Positions 1 through 5,951 of a stretch of DNA of 6,791 nucleotides are shown here, piece after piece. Position 1 is the first letter of the stretch. Every line of letters begins with the position of its first letter. The stretch spans positions 1 to 6,791 of the forward strand of contig JACPZR010000246.1 of the NCBI GenBank assembly GCA_016195395.1. Direction: 5' to 3'. The notes beneath the pieces were generated by a model, which was not told the DNA's origin, made no database searches, and saw nothing but the letters and a program-made list of their open reading frames with translations. The stretch comes from Spirochaetia bacterium. Its GTDB lineage: Bacteria > Spirochaetota > Leptospirae > Leptospirales > Leptonemataceae. The translations under genes and the position numbers were made by a program.

Positions 1-360
1 GATGTGTATGAAAACTACGGCTACAAGGGCCGTGTTCTCTATAAGATGAAGCGTTACAAAGAGGCGGCGGACAGCCTGCGCCAGTATTGCGATCATTTTC
101 CCGCGGACAACGAGACACTCTACGTTTTGTGCCAGTCGTATAAGAGGGACGGAGCCTATGCGCAGGCCGCTGAGATCTGCGAACGGCTGACGCTCCGCGA
201 ACCCGGCCGCATCGATTATCTCGTGAATCTGGCGGACTGCCACCGGCTCGCTTCCAACTGGGAGCGTGCTCACGAGACGATGAGGCGCGCAGCCGCGATT
301 GATCCTGAAAATCCAACGGTACACAGGATGAACGAGATACTAGAGAAGCGCGGACACTGA
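1..360 (+). CDS. TPR-repeat protein, C-terminal part (5' end outside window)
   Basis: The reading frame is open from the first base (the codon before the GTG at 4 is GAT, Asp), so the gene almost certainly starts upstream and the GTG is not a credible start. About 119 residues are visible. They form roughly three helix-turn-helix tetratricopeptide repeats: one around YKMKRYKEAADSLRQY, one around YKRDGAYAQAAEICERL, and one around HRLASNWERAHETMRRAAAI ending in the typical 'DPENP' turn. The typical Ala, Gly, Tyr and Pro spacing of TPRs is present. TPR proteins act as protein-protein interaction scaffolds; nothing in this fragment gives a specific role, partner or location. The gene ends with TGA and converges with the kinase locus, with only 14 bases between the two stop codons and no hairpin terminator visible there. 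Confidence 0.85.
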   Translation, partial: DVYENYGYKGRVLYKMKRYKEAADSLRQYCDHFPADNETLYVLCQSYKRDGAYAQAAEICERLTLREPGRIDYLVNLADCHRLASNWERAHETMRRAAAIDPENPTVHRMNEILEKRGH

Positions 361-374
361 GCTGACTGACCCGA

Positions 375-1850
375 CTAGATGACTTCCATCCCAACGAGGG
401 TGACGTCATCCTGGAACACACCGCCTCCTTGGAATTCTCTCGCGTCGCTCACGGCCTGATTCACCGTCACGCCCAGCGGCAGGTCCGCCATGCGCAGAAT
501 TGACGCCACAAGTCCCTGATCTTCGAACATGATCCCTTTGGAGTTGGCGGCTTCTGTGAGGCCGTCGCTGTAGATGTAGAGCCGGTCTCCGCGCTCCAGC
601 GTAATTGTCGTATCCTTCATGATGGCCTGATTCAGCCAGCCGAGCGCCGGCCCCTTTGAGGTCTGGAAAACACCTTCGCGGTTCCGCTCAAGGATGGGCG
701 CCGGGTGCCCGGCGGTCGCATAGATCAAGCCGCGCGTTTCAGGGTTGTAGATGCCGTACCATGCTGTGAGAAAGTTGCCGGCCGTCTTGCCGTAAAGCTG
801 GTCGTTCAAGTATCCCAGGAGTTCGCATGGCGATGTCTGCTCCGGTCCAAATAACGTCAAAATCACTTTAGCCAGAGAAGCGATCATCGCCGCGGGAATA
901 CCGTGGCCGGAAACGTCCGCAACGAAGATCCCCAGTGTCTTGTTTTTCAATTCCACAAAGTCGTAGAGGTCTCCGCCCACAAGTTCCATGGGTTCGTAGA
1001 CCGCAGACAGACGAATCCCCGGGACCTCCGGAAGCGACGCGGGCAAAAGGTTCTCCTGGATCAAGCGCGCGTGATGGAGCTCTTTCATGAGCGACTTTTC
1101 CGTGGTTTTAAGAGAGAGGAGGTTGGCTGCCACATCCAGCAGTTCTTCGTCATTAAAGGGCTTAGGCAGATATGCGTCCGCGCCCGCCGCGGTTACTTCA
1201 CGCCGCGTTCCAAGGTCGGCCTTGGCAGTCAGGAGGAGGACCGGGACCGTCTTGATGCCCGAGCGCGAGCGGATGGCTGTGATCATTTCAATGCCGGACA
1301 TCTTTGGCATCATGAGGTCTGTGACGATCAAATCCGGGCGGTGGAGCATGGCGCTCCGGAGCCCCTCTTCGCCGTTCGTGGCGGTGATTGTGGTATAGCC
1401 GGCCTCTTCAAATATGCCGCTGATAAAGTTTCGCAGATCAGGGTTGTCCTCTACTATGAGAAGGCGGTGACGTCCAGCCGGGCCGCGTTGCTTCAGCGTG
1501 ACTGGCCGACGCGGCACGCTGACCTGACCGTCCGCCAGCTCCAATTCCGCCATGCTCCGGCCCGCATCCAGGGAGAGAAGCTTGGCCTGGGTGCCCTCGG
1601 GGGCCGCGGGGAATTCCATCCAGAACACAGACCCCTTGCCCATTTCCGACTGCACTCCCACTGTGCCCTTCTGGAGTTCCACCAGCTCCTTCACAAGGGC
1701 GAGGCCCAGTCCCGTACCCTCCTGCTCGCGTGTCAGTGATGCCTCCGAATGTCCAAAGCGCTGGAAGAGTTCCGTCAGTCGCTCCGGAGGAATTCCCGTG
1801 CCCGTGTCAAGGACCTCCATGCGCACTCGCTTTGTCGCATCGATAGTTGT
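375..1850 (-). CDS. Hybrid sensor kinase, C-terminal part: HATPase remainder, receiver, SpoIIE-type PP2C phosphatase
   Basis: This frame carries on the kinase. It is open to 1913 on the - strand, but family-like sequence starts only near 1850 (TTIDATKRVRMEV), so the ATG at 1911-1913 is not a natural start. In order there are: the G1 box (VLDTGTGIPP), F box (LFQRFG) and G2 box (GTGLGLALVK) of the ATPase; a receiver domain at about 1466-1110 with acidic residues in LLIVEDN, phosphoacceptor Asp in LIVTDLMMP, and Lys in LPKPF; a helical linker (MKELHHARLIQENLLP); and a SpoIIE/RsbU-type PP2C at about 1085-381. The phosphatase keeps its metal-binding acidic motifs GGDLYD, VADVSGHG, YSDGLTEA and QDDVTL, so it looks catalytically competent. 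Relatives dephosphorylate anti-sigma-factor antagonists. The receiver would switch the phosphatase on receipt of phosphate from His820. Whether this half is translated is unclear: internal GTG and ATG codons exist near 1826 and 1820, without a clear ribosome site. Confidence 0.85.
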   Translation of the reverse strand, partial: TTIDATKRVRMEVLDTGTGIPPERLTELFQRFGHSEASLTREQEGTGLGLALVKELVELQKGTVGVQSEMGKGSVFWMEFPAAPEGTQAKLLSLDAGRSMAELELADGQVSVPRRPVTLKQRGPAGRHRLLIVEDNPDLRNFISGIFEEAGYTTITATNGEEGLRSAMLHRPDLIVTDLMMPKMSGIEMITAIRSRSGIKTVPVLLLTAKADLGTRREVTAAGADAYLPKPFNDEELLDVAANLLSLKTTEKSLMKELHHARLIQENLLPASLPEVPGIRLSAVYEPMELVGGDLYDFVELKNKTLGIFVADVSGHGIPAAMIASLAKVILTLFGPEQTSPCELLGYLNDQLYGKTAGNFLTAWYGIYNPETRGLIYATAGHPAPILERNREGVFQTSKGPALGWLNQAIMKDTTITLERGDRLYIYSDGLTEAANSKGIMFEDQGLVASILRMADLPLGVTVNQAVSDAREFQGGGVFQDDVTLVGMEVI

Positions 1851-4638
1851 AGAGGCACTTGTCCAGGTGGTCCGTGTCCACTTCGATGACAGGGAGGTTA
1901 TCCTCCACTTCATTGACTAAGTGGATGCCGCGGGCCTTTGTGTACGGGTCAAAAGCGTTGTGCACAATCGTGAGAAACGGCGTGGGACTGATGGGTACTG
2001 GTTTGGCTTCCATCCGGCCCGCTGTCACTTTCTGGATGTCCAGGAGCTGATTGACCAGCCGCAGAAGCCTCCGCGTATTAAATACCACGGGTTTCAAGTG
2101 CTCGGCGTCGATAGCTTCGCCCTTGCGCCACGCTGCTTCCACCGGGCCCTTGATGAGCGTGAGCGGCGTGCGCAGTTCGTGGGATACGCTTTGAAAGAAG
2201 GCAGTCTTTGCGCGGTCCGCTTCTTCCAGTTTGACGCGTGCTTCACTGTTCTTCTGGAGAAGGCGTGAGTTGTAGATGGCCCCAGTGATCTGCTGACAGA
2301 ACCGCTCAATGGAATCCAATGCGTCTTTGTCTATGTCGAGAGGTTTGAGGAAGTTGGAGAAGCAGATGATGCCCACAAGCTCATCGCCTATGACCATAGG
2401 AATATGAAGAAACGATGAGAGCCCCATGAGTTCCGCCAGCCGCCTGTCGCTTTCGGTGACCACGCGTCCCCACGCATGAATATCGCGGACTAAAAGCGAC
2501 CGGCGCCTCCGCGCTGTGATCGTAAGAGAGCCCGGTGCAGAGAAAGGCACCGTGAGTTCTGTGAGCAGTTCATGAGCGGGCCTTTTGAGATGTTTTTTGG
2601 CTGCTTCGGAGAATCGGTAAGGCTGGAGTTCTTTCTTCTCGTGGTCCGCAAACAAAAGCAGACTGCCTTCTATGCCGTAGTTCTGTTCAATGTGCCTGAA
2701 CACGTCATCCACGATGGTCGACAGATCCGTGCTGGAGTAGACTTTCTTGGCAAACGTATTGAGCTGCTCGGCTTCCGCGCGGGCTCTGTCAGCGGAGCGG
2801 CGCGCGTCCTGCGCTTCCAAGAGCAGGCGCGCCGTGTAGATGGCGCCCGCCACTTGGTCGCAGACACGCTGTATGGCGCGCACTTGGTCCGGCTTCAGAT
2901 TCAAGGTGGACCCCACGTTTGCGAAGGCAATCAATCCCGCGCACTGGTCGCGGAGGACCAGGGGAGCGTAGAGGAACGATGTTGTGGTCAGCAGCTTGGA
3001 CATATACGCGTCCAGCTTTGTCACATGGCCGTCAAAGCGATTGATGTCTTTTACGTAGAGCGGGCGCTGGCGCTTGATCGTGAACGTGAGGGCGGATTCT
3101 TCATCGAGGGCAAATACCGTCTCTGCAAGGATCTGTCGGGCCTCGTCGGGAAGCGCTGCTGCTGCGGCGGCGGAATAGCGATAGGTATAAATCTGGCGGG
3201 ACGACTCGTTCAAGAAGAATGCCCAGCATCCTTGGACGCCGTACGTCGCCTCAATATGGAGAAAGACGTCGTCGAGAATCTGGTCCAGATTAGAGCTTGC
3301 GTTGATCCTGCGCGTGAGTTCATTCAGCGTCGAGACTTCATCGCGCGCAGACTCCGCGGCCTGCGTCCGTTCCCGTACTTTTTCATCCAGCTGTGTAGTG
3401 AGTTCCTCCGCGGTGCGGAATGCCCGCGTATAACGCACCGACAATGAAATGCTCTGCATGGCGGCAAAGCCGAACAACCCAAACGGCCCCAGTTCAAACC
3501 AGCCCAGCGCAAGGGCGTGCGAGGACATGTCACTGAAAACGCCCACGCTCATGATGATAAAGCCGATGCATGTGGTGACGGATCCTTCGCGGCCGTTTCG
3601 GAGCGCCCGCACCAGGGCGTAGAGTGTGAACGCAATGGTCACGGCGCTGACGATGTGGAAGAAAAACGGGGTCTGCGAAGAGAACGTCGTGGGGGTAAAG
3701 AGCACCAGTGCTGCAAAAACCAGTGAGACCGCTGTGATGACGTTCCGGGCCCGTGCGGGGAATTCGTCCGGAAAGAAAGACGCGAAAAATGCGGCGATGG
3801 CCGGCACGGCCAGAAAGTAGCTGAGATATTCAAGGCGGATGGCCCAGACCCAGGGGAGTTTCTGAACCACGCTCAGCGCATAGTGCTCTCCGGTGAAAAT
3901 GATCCGGCCTGCGACAAACAGGCATACGGCAGCAAAGAAGAGGGGGGCCTTGTCTTTGCGTCGGAGCATGAATAACGCGATATGATAGACGGCGGCGAGA
4001 ATGAGAGAACCAAACAGGAAGACCTCAACAACCACGCGGCCCTCCCGCTGTGTGCGGAGCGTTTCCGCAGGCCCGAATGTGATCCCGTTTCGGAGGCCGC
4101 CGCGCGCGTGTTGAAAATTTGCCACTTCAAAGGTCAGCTCCGACTCCTGGGGGAGTGGCGGCAGCGGCACAATTGAGCGCAAGAGGCTGGGCTTCGATGT
4201 CTCCGGTGTCTTGTCCGGATGCCCGCGCTCCACCAATAGTTTTCCGTTCACGTAGACGCGAACCGTGTTTCCCTGACCCGGCAGGAAGAGTCCCAGGTCG
4301 GACGCTCCGGGCGGCAGGAGCAGACGTGTCCGATAGGTTCCATATCCGAAGGCCGGCATGGGGCGGCCGTCTTTCAGGCGCTGGTCGTTCCAAGGGGCGG
4401 GGACGCTGAGAAAACCGTCCGGTTGAAGCTCGGCGTCTTTCTCTTCCGAAAGAAACCGGGCCCAGTAAAATTCAAAAGCGCCGGCCAGAGGCGCCGGGCC
4501 TTGGTCCGCAAAGTTCCAACCGCGCAGGTCCATCACCCCGCCGGATGCGACGGGCGGACGGGCTCGGTCTGCGCGCGCGCACGCAGCCGACACGAAGAGG
4601 GCGCACAGAACTAGCAGTGTCAGGAGGCGGCGGCGCAC
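1807..4638 (-). CDS. 7TMR-DISM/GAF hybrid sensor histidine kinase, N-terminal part (gene broken in the ATPase domain)
   Basis: A membrane sensor whose conserved sequence continues in another frame downstream. The GTG start follows a good ribosome site (GAGAGGA, 9-base spacer). Residues 1-23 form a signal peptide (Arg-rich start, hydrophobic core, ending ACARA; Cys20 does not sit in a proper lipobox). Residues about 35-195 are an extracytoplasmic beta-rich domain (LRGWNF, FEFYW, YRTRLLLP, VYVNGKLL), as in 7TMR-DISM proteins. About 200-400 hold seven hydrophobic segments. A coiled coil (about 405-435) leads to two related GAF-like domains (438-605 and 626-794), then a HisKA domain with the H-box FFQSVSHELRTPLT, where His820 is the expected phosphorylation site. 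The ATPase domain begins normally (DTDHLDKCLYN, Asn931), then 12 unrelated residues and a stop follow. The N-box that should come next is absent, so this product cannot form a complete ATP-binding fold. The ligand is unknown. Confidence 0.88.
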   Translation of the reverse strand: MRRRLLTLLVLCALFVSAACARADRARPPVASGGVMDLRGWNFADQGPAPLAGAFEFYWARFLSEEKDAELQPDGFLSVPAPWNDQRLKDGRPMPAFGYGTYRTRLLLPPGASDLGLFLPGQGNTVRVYVNGKLLVERGHPDKTPETSKPSLLRSIVPLPPLPQESELTFEVANFQHARGGLRNGITFGPAETLRTQREGRVVVEVFLFGSLILAAVYHIALFMLRRKDKAPLFFAAVCLFVAGRIIFTGEHYALSVVQKLPWVWAIRLEYLSYFLAVPAIAAFFASFFPDEFPARARNVITAVSLVFAALVLFTPTTFSSQTPFFFHIVSAVTIAFTLYALVRALRNGREGSVTTCIGFIIMSVGVFSDMSSHALALGWFELGPFGLFGFAAMQSISLSVRYTRAFRTAEELTTQLDEKVRERTQAAESARDEVSTLNELTRRINASSNLDQILDDVFLHIEATYGVQGCWAFFLNESSRQIYTYRYSAAAAAALPDEARQILAETVFALDEESALTFTIKRQRPLYVKDINRFDGHVTKLDAYMSKLLTTTSFLYAPLVLRDQCAGLIAFANVGSTLNLKPDQVRAIQRVCDQVAGAIYTARLLLEAQDARRSADRARAEAEQLNTFAKKVYSSTDLSTIVDDVFRHIEQNYGIEGSLLLFADHEKKELQPYRFSEAAKKHLKRPAHELLTELTVPFSAPGSLTITARRRRSLLVRDIHAWGRVVTESDRRLAELMGLSSFLHIPMVIGDELVGIICFSNFLKPLDIDKDALDSIERFCQQITGAIYNSRLLQKNSEARVKLEEADRAKTAFFQSVSHELRTPLTLIKGPVEAAWRKGEAIDAEHLKPVVFNTRRLLRLVNQLLDIQKVTAGRMEAKPVPISPTPFLTIVHNAFDPYTKARGIHLVNEVEDNLPVIEVDTDHLDKCLYNYRCDKASAHGGP
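1839..1852 (-). other. Deletion/frame junction in the kinase ATPase domain
   Basis: Read on the - strand, the upstream frame ends its family-like sequence at CTC TAC AAC (Leu-Tyr-Asn, Asn codon 1848-1846). The downstream frame resumes with ACT ATC GAT (Thr-Ile-Asp, from 1847). HATPase domains normally have the N-box and the following strand-loop between these points (a pattern like NLLSNAxKxTPxGG). Here nothing lies between them. Frame phase implies a loss of 3n+2 bases, by family spacing about 15-20 codons, so a simple one-base slip does not explain it. The Asn of the N-box that binds Mg-ATP is among the lost residues. That the segment is missing rests on family knowledge; the frame change is seen directly. 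Confidence 0.75.
2257..3327 (-). repeat. Tandem GAF-like domain duplication inside the sensor kinase
   Basis: Two copies of about 168 residues lie one after the other, offset by 188 residues (copy 1 at 3327-2824, copy 2 at 2763-2257). They align along their length: LDQILDDVFLHIEATYG with LSTIVDDVFRHIEQNYG, IYTYRYS with LQPYRFS, LYVKDI with LLVRDI, TTSFLYAPLV with LSSFLHIPMV, AGLIAFAN with VGIICFSN, and CDQVAGAIYTARLL with CQQITGAIYNSRLL. The similarity is at protein level and the DNA has clearly diverged, so this is an old duplication. Each copy looks complete. GAF domains bind small ligands or cofactors; the ligand here cannot be told. Copy 1 has a short poly-Ala run (about residues 490-495) coded by GCN repeats where copy 2 has charged residues. 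Confidence 0.8.
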
Positions 4639-4857
4639 AGTCGGAATTCCTCTCAGGGGACCGTCCGGTCAATGACATTCCGGGGCGGACAACGCTGCGC
4701 CGGATCGCGGAACAGGCAGCACACTCATGTGAAATGGAAGCCGCTCGAACGCCGGGCGCTTGGGAGCAACAGCTGTGCGTGGCGCCGCGGATATCGTTGT
4801 GTCGCATATAAATGCAATGGCTCTCTTGTAGAGCGATTCTAATTTCCGCTTGACCCG
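4639..4857. other. Divergent intergenic region between the kinase and the HAD gene
   Basis: These 219 bases separate two divergently read genes and must carry the promoters for both directions. I see no convincing -35/-10 pair on either strand. A short perfect inverted repeat, GACCG-TC-CGGTC at 4659-4670, lies just upstream of the kinase ribosome site and could be an operator half-site pair, though its length makes chance plausible. An AT-richer patch (4790-4850) nearer the HAD gene is the most promoter-like part. Open frames cross this region on both strands but show no family resemblance or ribosome sites. Confidence 0.4.
4648..4654 (-). promoter_or_regulatory. Ribosome binding site of the sensor kinase
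   Basis: On the - strand GAGAGGA lies 9 bases upstream of the GTG at 4638-4636. It fits an anti-Shine-Dalgarno match and decides in favour of this GTG start, which is also followed at once by a signal peptide. Confidence 0.6.
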
Positions 4858-5508
4858 GTGACTTTCGCTGTGCATCCGACCTCGATGACTGGCAGAAAAG
4901 CTGGAACCAAAGCCGCGATCTTCTATGATGTTGATGGCACCTTGATACAATCTAACATAGTGTACGTGTACATTTACTACGCGCTCCGTCTCCCCAAGCT
5001 CGGAGACAAGTTCCGTAAGATGCTTGTGGCCGCGCTTTTTTCCCCCGTCTACGCTGTCGTTGACATGATGAACCGCGGCCTCTTCAATAAGATCGTGCGC
5101 GAGGCTCTGCTGCCGAACGTCTACGCGGACGCTATGAAGCGTATCCAGAAAGCGCGTGAGATGGGACTCACCCAGGTGCTCATCACGGGCTCGCTCGACG
5201 TGGTGATGGAACCGTTTGCTCATGCGCTCGGCATTGATCACGTGATTGCCAACCGGCTGGAATTCCAGGACGGAGAGGCCACGGGGCGCTTGATCCCGCC
5301 CGTTCTCGCGGGCTCTGAGAAGCTGAAAGCCATGCAGGACTTCGCCATCAAGCACAACATCGACTTGTCTCTGTCTTACGCATTTGCGGATTCCAAGTCT
5401 GACGCGGACCTTCTGGAGCGCGTAGGGTTCCCCTGCGCTGTCAACCCTGATTCCGGACTGCGGACCATCGCGGAAGCCGGCGGCTGGCCGGTTCTTAATT
5501 TTTCCTGA
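4858..5508 (+). CDS. HAD-IB family (SerB/CicA-like) phosphatase, apparently with a shortened cap
   Basis: A probable cytoplasmic phosphohydrolase of the haloacid dehalogenase superfamily. Visible motifs: motif I FYDVDGTL with nucleophile Asp24 and acid/base Asp26; motif II VLITGS (Thr110 or Ser112); a Lys in GSEKLK (155 or 157) as motif III; motif IV AFADSKSDADLL with Asp178 and Asp182 for Mg. The C-terminal pattern (FPCAVNPDSGLR, then GWPVLNFS) is typical of the HAD-IB subgroup. The start is uncertain: GTG at 4858, GTG at 4870 and ATG at 4885 are all possible, and none has a clear ribosome site. Between motifs I and II the sequence runs from MNRGLFNK straight to IVREALLP. Relatives usually have 20-30 more cap residues here (around FYRxYxG), so an in-frame internal loss near 5092 is likely. 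The LarA-like gene follows after 26 bases, suggesting co-transcription. The substrate is unknown. Confidence 0.83.
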   Translation: MTFAVHPTSMTGRKAGTKAAIFYDVDGTLIQSNIVYVYIYYALRLPKLGDKFRKMLVAALFSPVYAVVDMMNRGLFNKIVREALLPNVYADAMKRIQKAREMGLTQVLITGSLDVVMEPFAHALGIDHVIANRLEFQDGEATGRLIPPVLAGSEKLKAMQDFAIKHNIDLSLSYAFADSKSDADLLERVGFPCAVNPDSGLRTIAEAGGWPVLNFS

Positions 5509-5534
5509 AACCCAAACCAAGCGGCATAGTACGT

Positions 5535-5951
5535 ATGAAAACAAATCCCGTAGAACTTCCTGAAATCGGTCCGGACCACACGGCTCATCTGGCGGAGGTG
5601 CACAAGCGCATCCACCATCCTCCGCGTCCGGAGTACGTGCCCGGATCATCGGGCCTTGTGGAGGACCCGGAAGTTGTTCATATCAAGCAGGATTCAGCCA
5701 AGCGTATCGTCTTCAGCGGAGAGGACATCGTTGAGATCAAGATGCCCGTCGGCTCGCGCGTTATCTATTCCAAGCCGCCCGTAAAGGGTCTGCCGGATGT
5801 GAAAGCCGCTGTGCGTTATGCCGTCATGCATCCTGAAAGAATGGACCCGCTTCCGTCGCTTCTCCGTCCCGGAATGAAAGTCACCATTGCCATTGACGAC
5901 ATTTCACTCCCTCTGCCGCCCATGGCCCTGCCGGCGCATGACAGTGGGTGA
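5535..5951 (+). CDS. LarA-like (DUF2088) protein, N-terminal part, frame lost at about 5933
   Basis: The first 133 of 138 residues match the N-terminal region of a LarA-like, DUF2088-containing subfamily: a long N-terminal extension, strands at IVEIKMPVGSRVIYSKPP, then the core strand and loop VTIAIDDISLPLPPM with the Asp121-Asp122 pair. After ALP the frame leaves the family (AHDSG, stop), while the rest of the protein resumes in another frame from CGG CGC ATG (5932-5940). LarA is a nickel-pincer-cofactor lactate racemase. Here the loop usually written DDxTRPTP is DDISLPLPP, with Leu where the substrate-binding Arg would be, so racemase activity should not be assumed. The ATG at 5535 has no strong ribosome site. 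It follows the HAD gene by 26 bases and may depend on its transcription and translation. Confidence 0.78.
   Translation: MKTNPVELPEIGPDHTAHLAEVHKRIHHPPRPEYVPGSSGLVEDPEVVHIKQDSAKRIVFSGEDIVEIKMPVGSRVIYSKPPVKGLPDVKAAVRYAVMHPERMDPLPSLLRPGMKVTIAIDDISLPLPPMALPAHDSG
5928..5940 (+). other. Deletion/frame junction in the LarA-like gene
   Basis: The upstream frame stays family-like to CTG CCG (Leu-Pro, 5928-5933). The downstream frame is family-like from CGG CGC ATG (Arg-Arg-Met, 5932-5940). Family members normally have an alpha helix and a beta strand between these points, ending in a His-Arg pair just before the 'RxM/T' turn, roughly 25-32 residues. The frame phase implies a loss of 3n+2 bases. The His expected just before the Arg-Arg-Met would correspond to the first catalytic His of LarA, and it is absent. 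The frame change is seen directly; the missing segment is inferred from family knowledge. Confidence 0.72.

Noticed and set aside
361..374. Possible bidirectional terminator between the TPR and kinase stop codons
   Set aside because: The gap is 14 bases and no stem-loop or T-run is present in or beside it.
903..1739. Open frame of 278 codons on the + strand
   Set aside because: Antisense to the receiver and phosphatase domains; no motif or ribosome site.
1807..1913. Overlap of the two kinase frames as a programmed ribosomal frameshift
   Set aside because: No slippery heptamer is evident at the junction, and a frameshift alone would still leave out the N-box, so a deletion or sequence error explains it better.
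3163..3173. GCN/GGC triplet run as a possible microsatellite
   Set aside because: It is only a few triplets long and simply codes for a short Ala stretch in the first GAF domain.
2572..3447. Open frame of 291 codons on the + strand
   Set aside because: Fully antisense to the two GAF domains of the kinase, which have strong family support; the translation looks random.
4795..4815. TTGTGT and TATAAA as a promoter for the HAD gene
   Set aside because: The two boxes are only a few bases apart, far from the 16-18 base spacing of a sigma-70 promoter.
4669..5649. Open frame of 326 codons on the - strand, opposite the HAD gene
   Set aside because: It lies antisense to a gene with clear HAD motifs; its translation shows no domain-like pattern and no ribosome site. 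It is a codon-bias shadow.
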